From Gloeocapsa sp. UFS-A4-WI-NPMV-4B04 (GTDB lineage: Bacteria > Cyanobacteriota > Cyanobacteriia > Cyanobacteriales > Chroococcidiopsidaceae): a DNA stretch of 43,898 nucleotides. Below are positions 18,096-27,300 of this stretch, in pieces. A program made the translations under genes and the position numbers. The stretch is taken from contig JAHHHE010000017.1 in NCBI GenBank assembly GCA_019359535.1, positions 1 through 43,898 on the forward strand. Direction: 5' to 3'. The notes beneath the pieces were generated by a model that made no database searches, was not told the origin of the DNA, and saw only the letters and a list, made by a program, of their open reading frames with translations. Within the stretch, counting starts at the first letter, position 1. Each line of letters opens with the position of its first letter.

Positions 18096-19757
18096 ATGAC
18101 TTTTGCTCCACCGATGCCATCTATCCACCAATCTCTGCGGCAGACAATCCGCCCAATTGCCGTTTCCGCGCTGCACGGAATAGCATTTTTAGACAATAAG
18201 CTAATCGCTATTGATTCAGTTAAAGGGTATCTCCTTCAAATTGATCCTGGTACTGACAACACCACAATTTTAAATTCCGATACAGTGTCATTTGTAGACG
18301 TGACAGGTTTAGCTTTGTGGGAAGACACTCTCTGGTGTACGCGGGAAAATACTGTCTATTTTTGCAAAATAGGCGAGTTCATCCTCAAACCTTTTGTTAC
18401 TCTACCCTATCGTGCTAATGGCGTTGCTGTTTGGGGTTCAACAATTTACGTTACTAGCCAAAAGTACGGCTACATTCTAATTTATGACCGCAATAGTGGT
18501 CGCCAAATTACTAAGTTTCATGCGCCTGGAGTTGGGGTAGAAAACATTACAGTAAGTGGAGAGCAACTCTGGGTTTGCGATACTACTGAACAAAGTGTTT
18601 ATTGTCTTGAACGCGCTACAGGGGCAATTAAATTTAGCGTTCTGACACCATTTGAGTGTCCAACTGGGATAGCAATATATTTAAATCCGCAAACAAAGCA
18701 GGAAACACTTTATGTTGCTTATGCAAGTGAGGAACCTTATATTCGGGATAATCCGAATGCTTCACCGTGTCACGAACTAACATACCGCGATCGCACTTTT
18801 ATTCATCCGCTTCACTTTGACTACAACTCGGCTGGACGCTATGCTTTATCCAATGGCTACCTAATTGAGATGTCCTACGTCGAAGAACTTTCACCCTTAG
18901 ACGAAGTTTCTTTAGAGCAAGTAGAGTGGCGCATCGCCCTACCAACTGAGACAGATCGCCAAAAAGTAAGACAGATTGAATATATTGGTCTACCTTTTAC
19001 AGAAGAAATAATCGACGGACAGCGTGTAGCATTATTTAAATTTGACACACTTAAATCAAGCGATCGCCACATCTTTGGCTGGAAAGCACTAATCGAAGTC
19101 CGCGGCATTAAATACCGCTTTACACCAAAAGATGTAGAGAAGATTCCTGATCTTTCACCAGAATTCCAGACACGCTATCTAGTCGATGACGATGAATTAG
19201 CGATGGATACTCCTATTGTCCAACGCGCCGCCAAAGAAGCGATCGGGAGTGAAACTAATCTGCTGCGGAAAATGTTTAAAATCCGCAACTATGTTTACGA
19301 TCAACTTTCTTACGGCATCAAACCTCATATTGATGCGCCGGATGTCGTGCTAGAACGAGGTATTGGTTCCTGTGGTGAGTATGTAGGTGCTTTACTTGCT
19401 TTATCCCGTTTAAATGGAATTGCTTGTCGCACCATTGGACGCTATAAATGCCCACCATATGCTGACCAACAAAGGCTACCACTGCAACCAGACTTTAATC
19501 ATGTTTGGCTAGAGTTTTATGTGCCTGGGTTAAACTTGTGGCTACCAATGGAGTCAAATCCTGATGATGTCATAGATCAAGGCCCGTATCCATCACGGTT
19601 TTTTATGGGATTAGCCTGGTATCACATTGAAATTGGTAAAGGCATTTCATTTGAAACCTTGAGAAGCAATGGGCTACCGTTAGCAGATATTTCCATCGGC
19701 GATCTCTCACTCAATCACATTCGGTTTACCATTCTTGAAGAGCTACCGCCTTTTTAA
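18096..19757 (+). CDS. Transglutaminase-like protease-fold protein with beta-propeller-like N-domain
   Basis: A 553-residue protein, no signal peptide seen. The first 250 residues have repeated short motifs (GIAFLDNKLIAID, GLALWEDTLWCT, GVAVWGSTIYVTS, ITVSGEQLWVCD, GIAIYLNPQ) spaced like blades of an NHL/SMP30-type propeller. The C-terminal half is a transglutaminase-like core with the triad Cys426 (GIGSCGEYVGALLAL), His469 (DFNHVWLEF) and Asp490 or 491 (ESNPDD). Such cores act as thiol proteases, transglutaminases or amidases, and the exact reaction here is unknown. I chose ATG 18096; a GTG at 18063 would add 11 residues. The stop is 17 bp from the start of a cyclic-peptide-type ABC exporter, so the pair is probably one operon, suggesting peptide maturation or processing linked to export (inference). 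Confidence 0.8.
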   Translation: MTFAPPMPSIHQSLRQTIRPIAVSALHGIAFLDNKLIAIDSVKGYLLQIDPGTDNTTILNSDTVSFVDVTGLALWEDTLWCTRENTVYFCKIGEFILKPFVTLPYRANGVAVWGSTIYVTSQKYGYILIYDRNSGRQITKFHAPGVGVENITVSGEQLWVCDTTEQSVYCLERATGAIKFSVLTPFECPTGIAIYLNPQTKQETLYVAYASEEPYIRDNPNASPCHELTYRDRTFIHPLHFDYNSAGRYALSNGYLIEMSYVEELSPLDEVSLEQVEWRIALPTETDRQKVRQIEYIGLPFTEEIIDGQRVALFKFDTLKSSDRHIFGWKALIEVRGIKYRFTPKDVEKIPDLSPEFQTRYLVDDDELAMDTPIVQRAAKEAIGSETNLLRKMFKIRNYVYDQLSYGIKPHIDAPDVVLERGIGSCGEYVGALLALSRLNGIACRTIGRYKCPPYADQQRLPLQPDFNHVWLEFYVPGLNLWLPMESNPDDVIDQGPYPSRFFMGLAWYHIEIGKGISFETLRSNGLPLADISIGDLSLNHIRFTILEELPPF

Positions 19758-19774
19758 AATAAAAGGGATCAGAC

Positions 19775-21391
19775 ATGAATATCATCTGGTTTCTGTTGCA
19801 GGCTTCTTGGTTGAACGTAGCGATCGCTGTCGTTACAGGTTTAGTCAGTGGTGGATGTAGCGCCAGCCTAATTGCGCTGATTAATCGTGCAATAAGCGGT
19901 AACTCAACTAATAATCTGGTGTGGTATTTCGTTGCACTTGCCCTCATTGCGCTGCTTACGGGTGTGATTTCCCAATTTTTGCTGATTGATCTGGCTCAGG
20001 AGGCAGTTTATAAACTGAGGCTACGCTTGAGTCAAAGAATTTTATCAGCTCCCCTACGGCAGCTAGAAGATTTGGGAGCTAACCGATTATTAGCAACTCT
20101 GACAGAAGACGTGCAAGCTATTTCTAGGAGTGTATTTGAAATTCCCTTCATTTGCATCGATCTTGCCATAATTACAGGATGCCTAATCTACCTAAGTTCG
20201 CTTTCAGGAATTGTGTTTTTAATTGTAGTGGCGCTCATTGGGTTGGCGATCGCTACTGTGCAACTGCTGATTGCCAAAGCTTATCGCTTACTGGCATCTG
20301 CGCGTGAGGAAGACGATCGATTGTTCAAACATTTTCGCAGCATCACTGAGGGAATTAAGGAACTTAAGTTGCACCAAGAGCGCCGTCAGGTATTTTTAAA
20401 CGAAGAGTTGCACGTAAGCGCTGCTGCGTCTCGTCACTATCGAACATCAGCACTAAAAATTGCTGCGATCGCAACTGGATGGGGACAACTACTATTTTTT
20501 ACCATTGTGGGCTTGCTGCTGTTTGGTCTACCTCGCTTGGTGTCTGTAACCACGCCTGTATTAGCTGCCTATATTCTGACCATTACTTATTTGTTAGGTC
20601 CATTTGAGAACATGATCCGCAGGCTACCAACGCTATTCAGCGCTAGTATTGCTGTACAGAAGGTCGAACGAATGGGACTAACTCTCGCAAGTCAAGCAGA
20701 GACAACAACAACTCAATCTGCGCCAACGCCCAACTGGTCTTCACTAGAACTGAACCAAGTTACCCATACCTACCGAGGTGAACAAGAAGATCGTTTTGTT
20801 TTGGGGGCGCTTTCTTTGACGTTTCATCCCAGGGAATTAATCTTTATCGTTGGCGGAAACGGTAGTGGCAAGTCCACCTTTGCTAAACTCATTACTGGGC
20901 TTTACATTCCTGAAACTGGAGAAATTAGACTAAATGGTAAGTCGATTACAGGGCAGAATCTAGAGTGGTATCGCCAGTATTTCTCAGCAGTTTTCTCAGA
21001 TTTTTACTTGTTTGAGCGGCTCTTAGGTCTTTCAAGTGATGACCTCAATACCCAAGCACAGAAGTATCTCCAGCAGTTGCATTTGGAGCATAAAGTTCAG
21101 GTCAAAGACGGTGTACTGTCTACCATTGCGCTGTCTCAAGGTCAGCGTAAGCGCCTTGCCCTATTAACAGCCTATTTGGAAGACCGCCCGTTTTATCTGT
21201 TCGATGAATGGGCATCTGACCAAGACCCATTTTTTCGGGATATTTTCTATAAACAGCTATTACCAGACCTAAAACAACGGGGCAAAACGGTATTAGTCAT
21301 CACTCACGATGACCGCTATTTCCATCTAGCAGACCGATTAATCAAGCTGGATTACGGCAAAGTGGAGTATGACAGGCACAACCAAAATTAA
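19775..21391 (+). CDS. Cyclic peptide export ABC transporter (PvdE/SyrD family)
   Basis: Fused permease and ATPase of 538 residues. Six hydrophobic segments lie in residues 1-300, followed by an ATPase with Walker A GGNGSGKST (about 359-367), signature LSQGQRKRLALLTAYL, and Walker B FYLFDEWASDQDP (about 472-484). The DEWA-DQDP wording is distinctive for the cyclic-peptide/siderophore exporter family (PvdE, SyrD, YojI-like, TIGR01194). The family exports pyoverdine precursors, syringomycin-type lipopeptides or microcin-like peptides. No non-ribosomal synthetase, grasp ligase or precursor peptide is visible nearby, so the cargo is unknown. It starts at ATG 19775 with GGGATC upstream, 17 bp after the transglutaminase-like gene. 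Confidence 0.9.
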   Translation: MNIIWFLLQASWLNVAIAVVTGLVSGGCSASLIALINRAISGNSTNNLVWYFVALALIALLTGVISQFLLIDLAQEAVYKLRLRLSQRILSAPLRQLEDLGANRLLATLTEDVQAISRSVFEIPFICIDLAIITGCLIYLSSLSGIVFLIVVALIGLAIATVQLLIAKAYRLLASAREEDDRLFKHFRSITEGIKELKLHQERRQVFLNEELHVSAAASRHYRTSALKIAAIATGWGQLLFFTIVGLLLFGLPRLVSVTTPVLAAYILTITYLLGPFENMIRRLPTLFSASIAVQKVERMGLTLASQAETTTTQSAPTPNWSSLELNQVTHTYRGEQEDRFVLGALSLTFHPRELIFIVGGNGSGKSTFAKLITGLYIPETGEIRLNGKSITGQNLEWYRQYFSAVFSDFYLFERLLGLSSDDLNTQAQKYLQQLHLEHKVQVKDGVLSTIALSQGQRKRLALLTAYLEDRPFYLFDEWASDQDPFFRDIFYKQLLPDLKQRGKTVLVITHDDRYFHLADRLIKLDYGKVEYDRHNQN

Positions 21392-21459
21392 TCCTTAGAT
21401 ATACAGCATTTTTTATCTGATCAACAGCTTTCCCAATCTTTGATACCCCTATCGAATCG

Positions 21460-21534
21460 CTCTCTACCTCCTGCTCTCTTTCTTCCCTGACCTCTGATCC
21501 CCGACCCCTGATCCCTGTCTTCCCTGACCCCCTA
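21460..21534. repeat. Degenerate STRR tract
   Basis: Pyrimidine-rich stretch with repeated ctgaccc, ctgatcc, ctgtctt and ctgctct-like units. It includes ctgatccc, the complement of the gggatca heptads inside glgP, and ctgtctt as in recF. It looks like a mixed graveyard of the repeat families seen elsewhere in the window. Confidence 0.6.
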
Positions 21535-21646
21535 CGCACAATTGCCGCCAAAAGCAACAATTTTATGCTAGAGTATCAGCCGTAATTCAGATTCGGTTGA
21601 AGGCTTTGTTATTTGCTACAGAACCTTTTTTTCTGTGCCGACGGGC

Positions 21647-21690
21647 ATATCTCCGAAACTGGGGCTTTACATAATCATTTTTGGAGATAT
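21647..21690 (+). promoter_or_regulatory. Leader stem masking the rbp ribosome-binding site
   Basis: atatctcc (21647-21654) is an exact inverted copy of ggagatat (21683-21690). The latter contains the Shine-Dalgarno GGAG six bases before the ATG at 21693. The same CTCC can instead pair with GGGG (21661-21664) six bases downstream, giving two exclusive folds. Cyanobacterial rbp genes are known to be cold-regulated; a switch role here is inferred. Confidence 0.5.
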
Positions 21691-21692
21691 CA

Positions 21693-22019
21693 ATGTCGAT
21701 TTACGTAGGTAATTTATCTTACCAAGTCTCAGAAGACGATATTAGTGCCGTCTTTAAAGAATACGGCAACGTTAAGCGAGTTCAAGTACCTACTGATCGT
21801 GAAACTGGTCGTCCACGTGGTTTTTGTTTTGTGGAAATGGAAACCGAAGCTGAAGAAACAGCCGCCATTGATGCTTTAGATGGTGCAGAGTGGATGGGTC
21901 GTAGCCTGAAAGTTAATAAGGCAAAGCCACGTGAAGATAGAAGTGGTGGCGGTGGTCGTCCTTCTGGCGGTGGAAATCGGGGTGGTGGTAATGATAGATT
22001 CTCTCGTGATAGCTATTAA
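21693..22019 (+). CDS. Glycine-rich RNA-binding protein (RRM), cold-type Rbp
   Basis: A 108-residue RNA-binding protein with one RRM domain (about 1-80): RNP2 IYVGNLSY (3-10) and RNP1 RGFCFVEM (42-49). A Gly/Arg/Ser-rich tail follows (GGGGRPSGGGNRGGGNDRF). Such cyanobacterial Rbp proteins are often induced by cold and are thought to act on mRNA stability or location. The ATG at 21693 is chosen because GGAG sits at the right distance; an in-frame TTG at 21681 lies before this site and would include it in the protein. rpsU follows 153 bp downstream, the common cyanobacterial rbp-rpsU arrangement. Confidence 0.93.
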   Translation: MSIYVGNLSYQVSEDDISAVFKEYGNVKRVQVPTDRETGRPRGFCFVEMETEAEETAAIDALDGAEWMGRSLKVNKAKPREDRSGGGGRPSGGGNRGGGNDRFSRDSY

Positions 22020-22136
22020 GTAATCGGTGCGCAAAACATCAATTTGTCGGTTTCTATAAGCAAGTAAATACCCCTCTACAAAATGGCTTCACCTCGCTTC
22101 AAAGTACGGGTACGTTAGTAAAAGCAGAGGCGGTTT

Positions 22137-22142
22137 TATAAT
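22137..22142 (+). promoter_or_regulatory. Candidate -10 box before rpsU
   Basis: A perfect TATAAT lies 31 bp upstream of the rpsU ATG. The -35 position (about 22114-22119, gttagt) is weak. It may give rpsU its own promoter besides read-through from rbp. Confidence 0.3.
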
Positions 22143-22172
22143 TTATTTAAATCTTTTGAGGAACAAGTAAAA

Positions 22173-22352
22173 ATGACTCAAGTGCTTCTAGGTGAAAATG
22201 AAGGGATTGATTCAGCTCTACGTCGGTTTAAACGTCAAGTATCTAAAGCAGGTATTTTAGCTGATGTTAAGTATCATCGGCACTTTGAAACACCGCACGA
22301 AAAGCGCAAACGGAAGGCAGTTGCAGCTCGACGCAAAAAGCGTTTTCGCTAG
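22173..22352 (+). CDS. rpsU: 30S ribosomal protein S21
   Basis: A 59-residue basic protein of the small ribosomal subunit, read directly from the sequence: begins [19 protein letters not shown] and ends with AARRKKRFR. The family pattern is clear: acidic start, [15 protein letters not shown], and a Lys/Arg-rich tail ([15 protein letters not shown]). A GAGG ribosome-binding site lies upstream. It follows rbp on the same strand, as in many cyanobacteria, and is closed by a strong terminator at 22442. The gene is short and easily missed by automated length cutoffs. Confidence 0.96.
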   Translation: MTQVLLGENEGIDSALRRFKRQVSKAGILADVKYHRHFETPHEKRKRKAVAARRKKRFR

Positions 22353-22441
22353 TAGTATTAGTTGCCTGTATTGGTTGAATACGATACACCGTAACTAATG
22401 TACCAAATGTCATAATTATTTCTTAATATAAAGTAGCGACG

Positions 22442-22479
22442 GCGGACTTGGTAATTGAATACAGTCCGCTTTTGTTTTG
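22442..22479 (+). terminator. Rho-independent terminator after rpsU
   Basis: gcggact (22442-22448) pairs perfectly with agtccgc (22463-22469), with a 14-nt loop, followed by ttttgtttt. It lies 90 bp after the rpsU stop. Confidence 0.8.
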
Positions 22480-22558
22480 TATCCAGAAAATCTTAAAAAT
22501 TGCTACTGAGATTAACTTGTAGGAAAAAACTTATAAGTTGCCAGAAATACGCTCAAAA

Positions 22559-23194
22559 TTAGTTACTTTCTTTCAGCGATTGAAATCGGCTATTACAACT
22601 ATTCATTGCCTTTTCTACTCCCTGTTTGATGCTTAGTTCTACGCACTCAACCACAAGTTGGAGAACTTCAGACATCAGCTTGGTTTCTGCTGCGGAAAAT
22701 CGCCCTAACACATGAGAAACAGTTGAATCATCAGTTGTGGCTGTCTGTGGTTTACCAATGCCAATTCGCAAGCGAGGAAAGTTTTGGGTGCTAAGATGGG
22801 AAATTGTGCTTTTCATCCCATTGTGTCCCCCAGCAGAACCAGACAGACGCAAGCGCATCTTTCCTAGCGGTAAATCCATATCGTCATAAATCACCAGTAC
22901 AGACTCTGGCGGTAGTTTATACCAATCAATTGCTGCTCGAATTGCTTGTCCAGAGCGATTCATATAAGTAAGTGGCTTTAGCAAACGAATTTTATTCGTT
23001 CGTGACCCCAAACCTTCTCCAAACATTGATTGAAACTTGCGATTTTCTGATAGCGAAATTTGCCACGAACGCGCCAAAGTATCAATAGCCGCAAAGCCGA
23101 TGTTATGGCGTGTTTGATCGTACTTAGGTTCTGGATTTCCAAGACCTACTATTAATTGAGGAATCACCAATTTTGGTGATATAACTTCTGTCAT
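22559..23194 (-). CDS. pth: Peptidyl-tRNA hydrolase
   Basis: Cytoplasmic esterase that frees tRNA from peptidyl-tRNA dropped by ribosomes. It is 211 residues. Family motifs: LIVGLGNPEPKYDQTRHNIGF (14-34, with the catalytic His of TRHNIG), LKPLTYMNRSGQA, VIYDDMDLPLGKMRLR, and SAGGHNGMKSTISHL. The start ATG at 23194 gives an N-terminal extension of about 12 residues before VGLGNP. It is the first gene of a minus-strand group reading away from tatA, with a 131-bp gap between them. Confidence 0.96.
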   Translation of the reverse strand: MTEVISPKLVIPQLIVGLGNPEPKYDQTRHNIGFAAIDTLARSWQISLSENRKFQSMFGEGLGSRTNKIRLLKPLTYMNRSGQAIRAAIDWYKLPPESVLVIYDDMDLPLGKMRLRLSGSAGGHNGMKSTISHLSTQNFPRLRIGIGKPQTATTDDSTVSHVLGRFSAAETKLMSEVLQLVVECVELSIKQGVEKAMNSCNSRFQSLKESN

Positions 23195-23325
23195 TGTGTC
23201 TACAAATAATTCTAGGTACGAGTGGAAGCTAAAAGGCAGAATTAATCCTTTATCATTCCCCAGTGCTAGCTATTATTGGATAGTTAATCCGTACCATGTC
23301 CAAATTCTGATTTTGACGACGCAAC

Positions 23326-23640
23326 TTAGTTTTGTTCCGATGTAGTCGTAGCAGGTTCCGCGTCAATCTTGGCAACTTGCGGAGCAGAAAAATTCTCCTC
23401 TGTCTTTTCTGCTGCTGCTATTTGCTTGGGTTCAAGTTCAGCAGTTGTTTTTACTGTTTGCTCTATTTGAGCTGCTTCGCTCTTAAACTCGTTTTCAAAC
23501 TCCTTAGAAGCTTCTTGAAAGCTACGAATCGCCTTACCCATACTCCGCCCAATCTCTGGCAGCTTTTTGGGACCAAAGATTAAAAGAGCCACCGTCATGA
23601 TCACAGCCATCTCAGGCAGACCAATTCCAAAAATGTTCAC
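23326..23640 (-). CDS. tatA: Twin-arginine translocase TatA/E family subunit
   Basis: Pore-forming subunit of the Tat pathway, 104 residues. It has an N-terminal membrane helix (FGIGLPEMAVIMTVALLIF, about 4-22), the FGPKKLPEIGRSMGKAIRSF hinge and amphipathic helix (22-41), and a long acidic, Ala/Thr-rich tail with many Glu and Thr residues. The tail is typical of cyanobacterial TatA and variable between species. It works with TatC (8352-9155 in this window). It lies between psbH and pth on the same strand. Confidence 0.93.
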   Translation of the reverse strand: MNIFGIGLPEMAVIMTVALLIFGPKKLPEIGRSMGKAIRSFQEASKEFENEFKSEAAQIEQTVKTTAELEPKQIAAAEKTEENFSAPQVAKIDAEPATTTSEQN

Positions 23641-23750
23641 TTCACTTACTCCTACAATTTATCTTAAAAGCGCCCAATTTTAGTATAGACGCGGTTAAAC
23701 ATTGGGAGACTGGCTAATGGGTATAAAAATGCTTTCTATTCCTGCTCAAT

Positions 23751-23773
23751 AAAAAACCCGGTTGGGTTCCGGG
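23751..23773 (-). terminator. Rho-independent terminator of psbH
   Basis: Read on the minus strand, cccgg (23773-23769) pairs with ccggg (23761-23757) around a 7-nt loop and is followed by six T (23756-23751). It lies about 40 bp after the psbH stop. Confidence 0.75.
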
Positions 23774-23812
23774 AAAATGAGATATTATTTAATATTTCGT
23801 TATTAAAGGCAA

Positions 23813-24022
23813 TTAACCGCCTAAGCTGTTCCAGTCAGGAGTTATATCGGGTCGCTCAATCAGGAGTGACGAGTTGTAGACTTGGAGAATAATCAACAAG
23901 AAGACGAAAAATAGCCCGATAAAAACTGCCATTACTGGTGTTGTACCCCAACCCCTAGCTACCTTACCATACTCAGAATTTAGGGGCTTGAGAATATCTC
24001 CCAACCAAGTCCGTTGTGTCAT
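23813..24022 (-). CDS. psbH: Photosystem II protein H
   Basis: Single-span thylakoid subunit of photosystem II, needed for QA/QB function and stability of the CP47 pre-complex. It is 69 residues. Typical text: [20 protein letters not shown], then [13 protein letters not shown] leading into a membrane helix ([20 protein letters not shown]), and a short lumenal end with DWNSL. It is divergent from psbN, with 83 bp between starts, the usual cyanobacterial arrangement. Confidence 0.97.
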   Translation of the reverse strand: MTQRTWLGDILKPLNSEYGKVARGWGTTPVMAVFIGLFFVFLLIILQVYNSSLLIERPDITPDWNSLGG

Positions 24023-24105
24023 AATTCACCTATGATGAGTTGCAACAGCATTTTTTAATGTTCTGTAATATTCTATAGGAATAGCACTCATAATCTATAT
24101 AGCTC

Positions 24106-24237
24106 ATGGAACCCGCAACAGTTCTTAGCATTTCAATAGCTGCCATTGTAGTCGCAATCACTGGTCTAGCTATTTATACGTCTTTCGGTCCTCCTTCCAA
24201 GCAATTGAGCGATCCGTTTGACGATCATGAAGATTAA
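24106..24237 (+). CDS. psbN: PsbN protein (photosystem II assembly)
   Basis: A 43-residue membrane protein read directly: starts MEPATVLSISIAAIVVAITG, continues with the conserved LAIYTSFGPPSKQLSDPFDDH and ends ED. PsbN is not a stable photosystem II subunit but helps assemble the reaction centre. It is divergent from psbH, its standard neighbour. It is too short for common ORF cutoffs. Confidence 0.96.
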   Translation: MEPATVLSISIAAIVVAITGLAIYTSFGPPSKQLSDPFDDHED

Positions 24238-24250
24238 GTATGAAAGAGGG

Positions 24251-24322
24251 TGAGTAGTGAAGAGTGAGTAGTGAGTAGTGAGTAGAAAATATATGACAAC
24301 TCAGTCTTCACTTACTACTCTT
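24251..24322. repeat. Heptamer tandem repeat with inverted partner
   Basis: Five 7-bp units tgagtag (one reads tgaagag) at 24251-24285, then after 20 bp an inverted-type stretch cttcacttactactctt (24306-24322). The two arms can fold on each other. It lies between psbN and the mannosidase stop. Confidence 0.75.
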
Positions 24323-24375
24323 TAGGCTAGCAACTGAATTACGCCTGCATAAATTGAGTAATTACGCAAGTACGT

Positions 24376-27300
24376 TTAAGCATTAGGCGAAGTGGTTGTT
24401 ACTTTGAAAGTAGCAATTTTCCAAGGCTTTAGCGTCAAGGTTTGCTCGGTGGATGGAACAGCAGTAGAAAGCGATCGCTCCAACAAATCTTGTGCCTCTT
24501 GTAAATTCAACTCTAAGTCACTCTGCAAAGCTAGCTGTGCTGTTTCTCCGTGGCATTCATAACATCGCATAATCCATTGATCGGGATCATCTTCTGATTG
24601 CTTGAATGCCATCAGAATTAAATTTTCTGCTGATAAATCTAACAAACTACTAACAACTGGCAATTGACCTAATTCAGAGTCACAAATTGCAGGAAGCAAC
24701 ATTACTTGCATTGGTAAATTTAGCTCATATCCGCGTCTAACTGTGTGGGCTTCTTGCCAACTGCCACTATGAGGATATAAGGCATAAGTAAATTCGTGCA
24801 AGCCTTTGTCTGCTTCTGGATTAGGCCAACTAGAACTTCGTAACAGAGTTAAGCGTAATTGATTTGGCTGGCAATCATAGCCATATTTGCAATCATTTAG
24901 CAAACTTACGCCGTAGCCATCTGTACTCAAATCTGCCCAACGCAAGGCGGGAACTTCCCACTTTGCTTGCTCTGCTGGTGTTTGGGGTTGAGTTGATCGC
25001 TTCATAACGCCACAAGGAATTTCATAAGTGGCGTAGTCTGCCTCTAAATTTACAGGAAAAGCAGCTTTTACTAATACTTGACGTTCTTGCCAGTCAACAT
25101 TAGTAGTAATTTTGAGAATTGGCGATCGCATTTGCAAAATGTAATCCTGGCAAAACTCAGATTCACCCACCTGCCGCACTACTCGCACTCTCGTTTGAAC
25201 TGCACCGCGCTCTAACCACTGGATAGATTTCAATTTAGTTGAAGGTAAAGGATGTTGAGCATAGTTCGGATCAATGTTCCAAGCATCCCAATATTGCCCA
25301 CTGTCTCGGAACGCTTGGAGTTGATTTCCCTCGCCTTCCTTGAGAATTTCTTTGTTGTGAATTTTGTCAAAAACACTCGATAAATTACCAGTTTCAGAAT
25401 TAACAATTACTCGCAGTAATTCATTTTCTAAAACCCAATCTTTTTGAGCAAAGTATTTTTTCTCGTCAGAGAATGAATCACTTGATGCTACACTACTTGT
25501 ATAGTTGCCCATACTATTGCCTGTAGCGGCAATTGACACAATTTCAGACAGCCAAAAAACACGATAACCAACAGCAGGAATATCGGCTGCACAAAATAGT
25601 AGTGTGGACGCATCAGTGATCTGACAGGGTAGCTGAATTCCCTCTATGTCATAAATTGCCCAATGTCCCGACTTTGGTAGAGCAACTGATACTACTTCAG
25701 AACGCTGCCAGTTGAGCGAGTTAAAAACGAGGATTGGTATAGAGTTGACTTGCGGCGGGAGAGGTAAGGAGATTTGAGAGGCGATCGCACTTAAAGACTG
25801 CTGCAATATTTCTGCGCCAACTTGCGCCACCTCTTGCCAAGCAGAGTTCGCGTCTACATAGACTTCAGGAATTGATGAACCTGGTAAAATATCGTGAAAT
25901 TGGTTAAACAGCACCTTTTTCCACGCAGCTTCTAACTGCTCTTTAGGATAAGGTACGCCAGCACTGAGAGTTGCCAAAGAAGCATACAGTTCTGCTTGGT
26001 ACAACAATCCTTCAGAATCACGATTCCAACGCTTTTGGTCTGCATGAGTAGTGTAGCAACCACGATGAAATTCTAGATACAGTTCATCATTCCAAATAGG
26101 AAATGACGAAGGCGTGATGTTATTTCCTGCTCCCCTGCTCCCCTGCTCCTCTGCTCCCCTGCTCCCCTGCTCCCCTGCTCCTCTTGCCTCAATTTGCTGC
26201 AAATACCTCTCAACAGTAGAAAATTCCAGACGGGGGAAGAAAGGGGAGTTTTGCCAACGTTGGGCAAGTTCTAACATATCGCGGGTAGGGCCACCGCCGT
26301 GATCGCCGACACCGGGAAGCCAGAGAGATTCTGGACAATTTGTCTGCGTTTCCCAATCACAGGCATAAGCCGCCATTTTGACAGGATCAATGCCTTCACC
26401 AATCAGAGGAGACATAAAGCTAAATAACTCACTACCATCGGGCGATCGCCACCAAAAAGCACCGTAGGGAAATTGGGTAGTATCATTCCAGCGCAATTTT
26501 TGAGTAACAAAATATTCAATTCCCCCAAGTTTCAAAAACTGCGGCAGAGTAGCGCAAAAGCCAAAGCTATCTGGTAGCCAAGCGACAGTTGAAACTTTGC
26601 CAAATTTCTCTAGAACATAGCGCTGTCCGTACAGCAGATGGCGCACAATTGATTCCCCAGCAATTAAGTTGAGTTCTGGTTCAACCCACAAACCGCCAAC
26701 AACTTCCCAGCGTCCATTTGCTACTTGTTGTTGAATAGCTGCGAATAAATCAGGGCGATGCTGTTCAATCCAGGCATAAAGGGCGGGGGTAGAATGACAG
26801 AAAATAAGTTCGGGAAACTCTTGTTGGAGATTGAGAACAGAGTCAAATGTGCGTTGAGCAACATCCCAGGTTTCACTTATTGACCATAGCCAGGCTAAAT
26901 CGAGATGAGCATGACCTACTAAATGAATACACCTTTGCTTGAGTTCGTCGCTAAGGAATTGGAGGGAGGAACGCACTTGTAACAGCGATTCCTCAAACTT
27001 TTCAAGGTTCGGTAGTGCTGACCAATCAATATTTTCAACTGCTGCTACGAGAATAGGCAATTTTTCGGGTGCAAAATCTAGATAGCGCTGTAAAACTGCT
27101 AATTCATCAGCAATGAAACCGGGTTCTAGGTGGTCATTTGTGGTTGATTCATAGATACACAGCGATCGCACTAATGCACCGCGATCATGGCTGGGACTTA
27201 CTAACCGCAAAGCTACTGTGATTTCTTCACCCGGCGCTACAGATGAACTAAGTAGCACTCTAGTTGAGCAATCAAATAAATCTCCCTCTTGAATTAGACA

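Larger units (their letters stand above)
21392..21692. other. Intergenic region: repeat tract then rbp leader
   Basis: The first half is a pyrimidine-rich tract of 7/8-bp repeats (21460-21534). The second half is the probable promoter and leader of the RNA-binding-protein gene, including a stem that masks its ribosome-binding site. No ORF is seen. Confidence 0.5.

Noticed and set aside
26127..26182. Short regular repeats considered as a CRISPR array
   Set aside because: Units are 8 bp with no spacers; they are simple tandem repeats in a coding region.
26114..26302. Possible ORF antisense to the mannosidase rich in LLPCSPAPL
   Set aside because: It is the reverse reading of the octamer repeat; no ribosome site and no known family.
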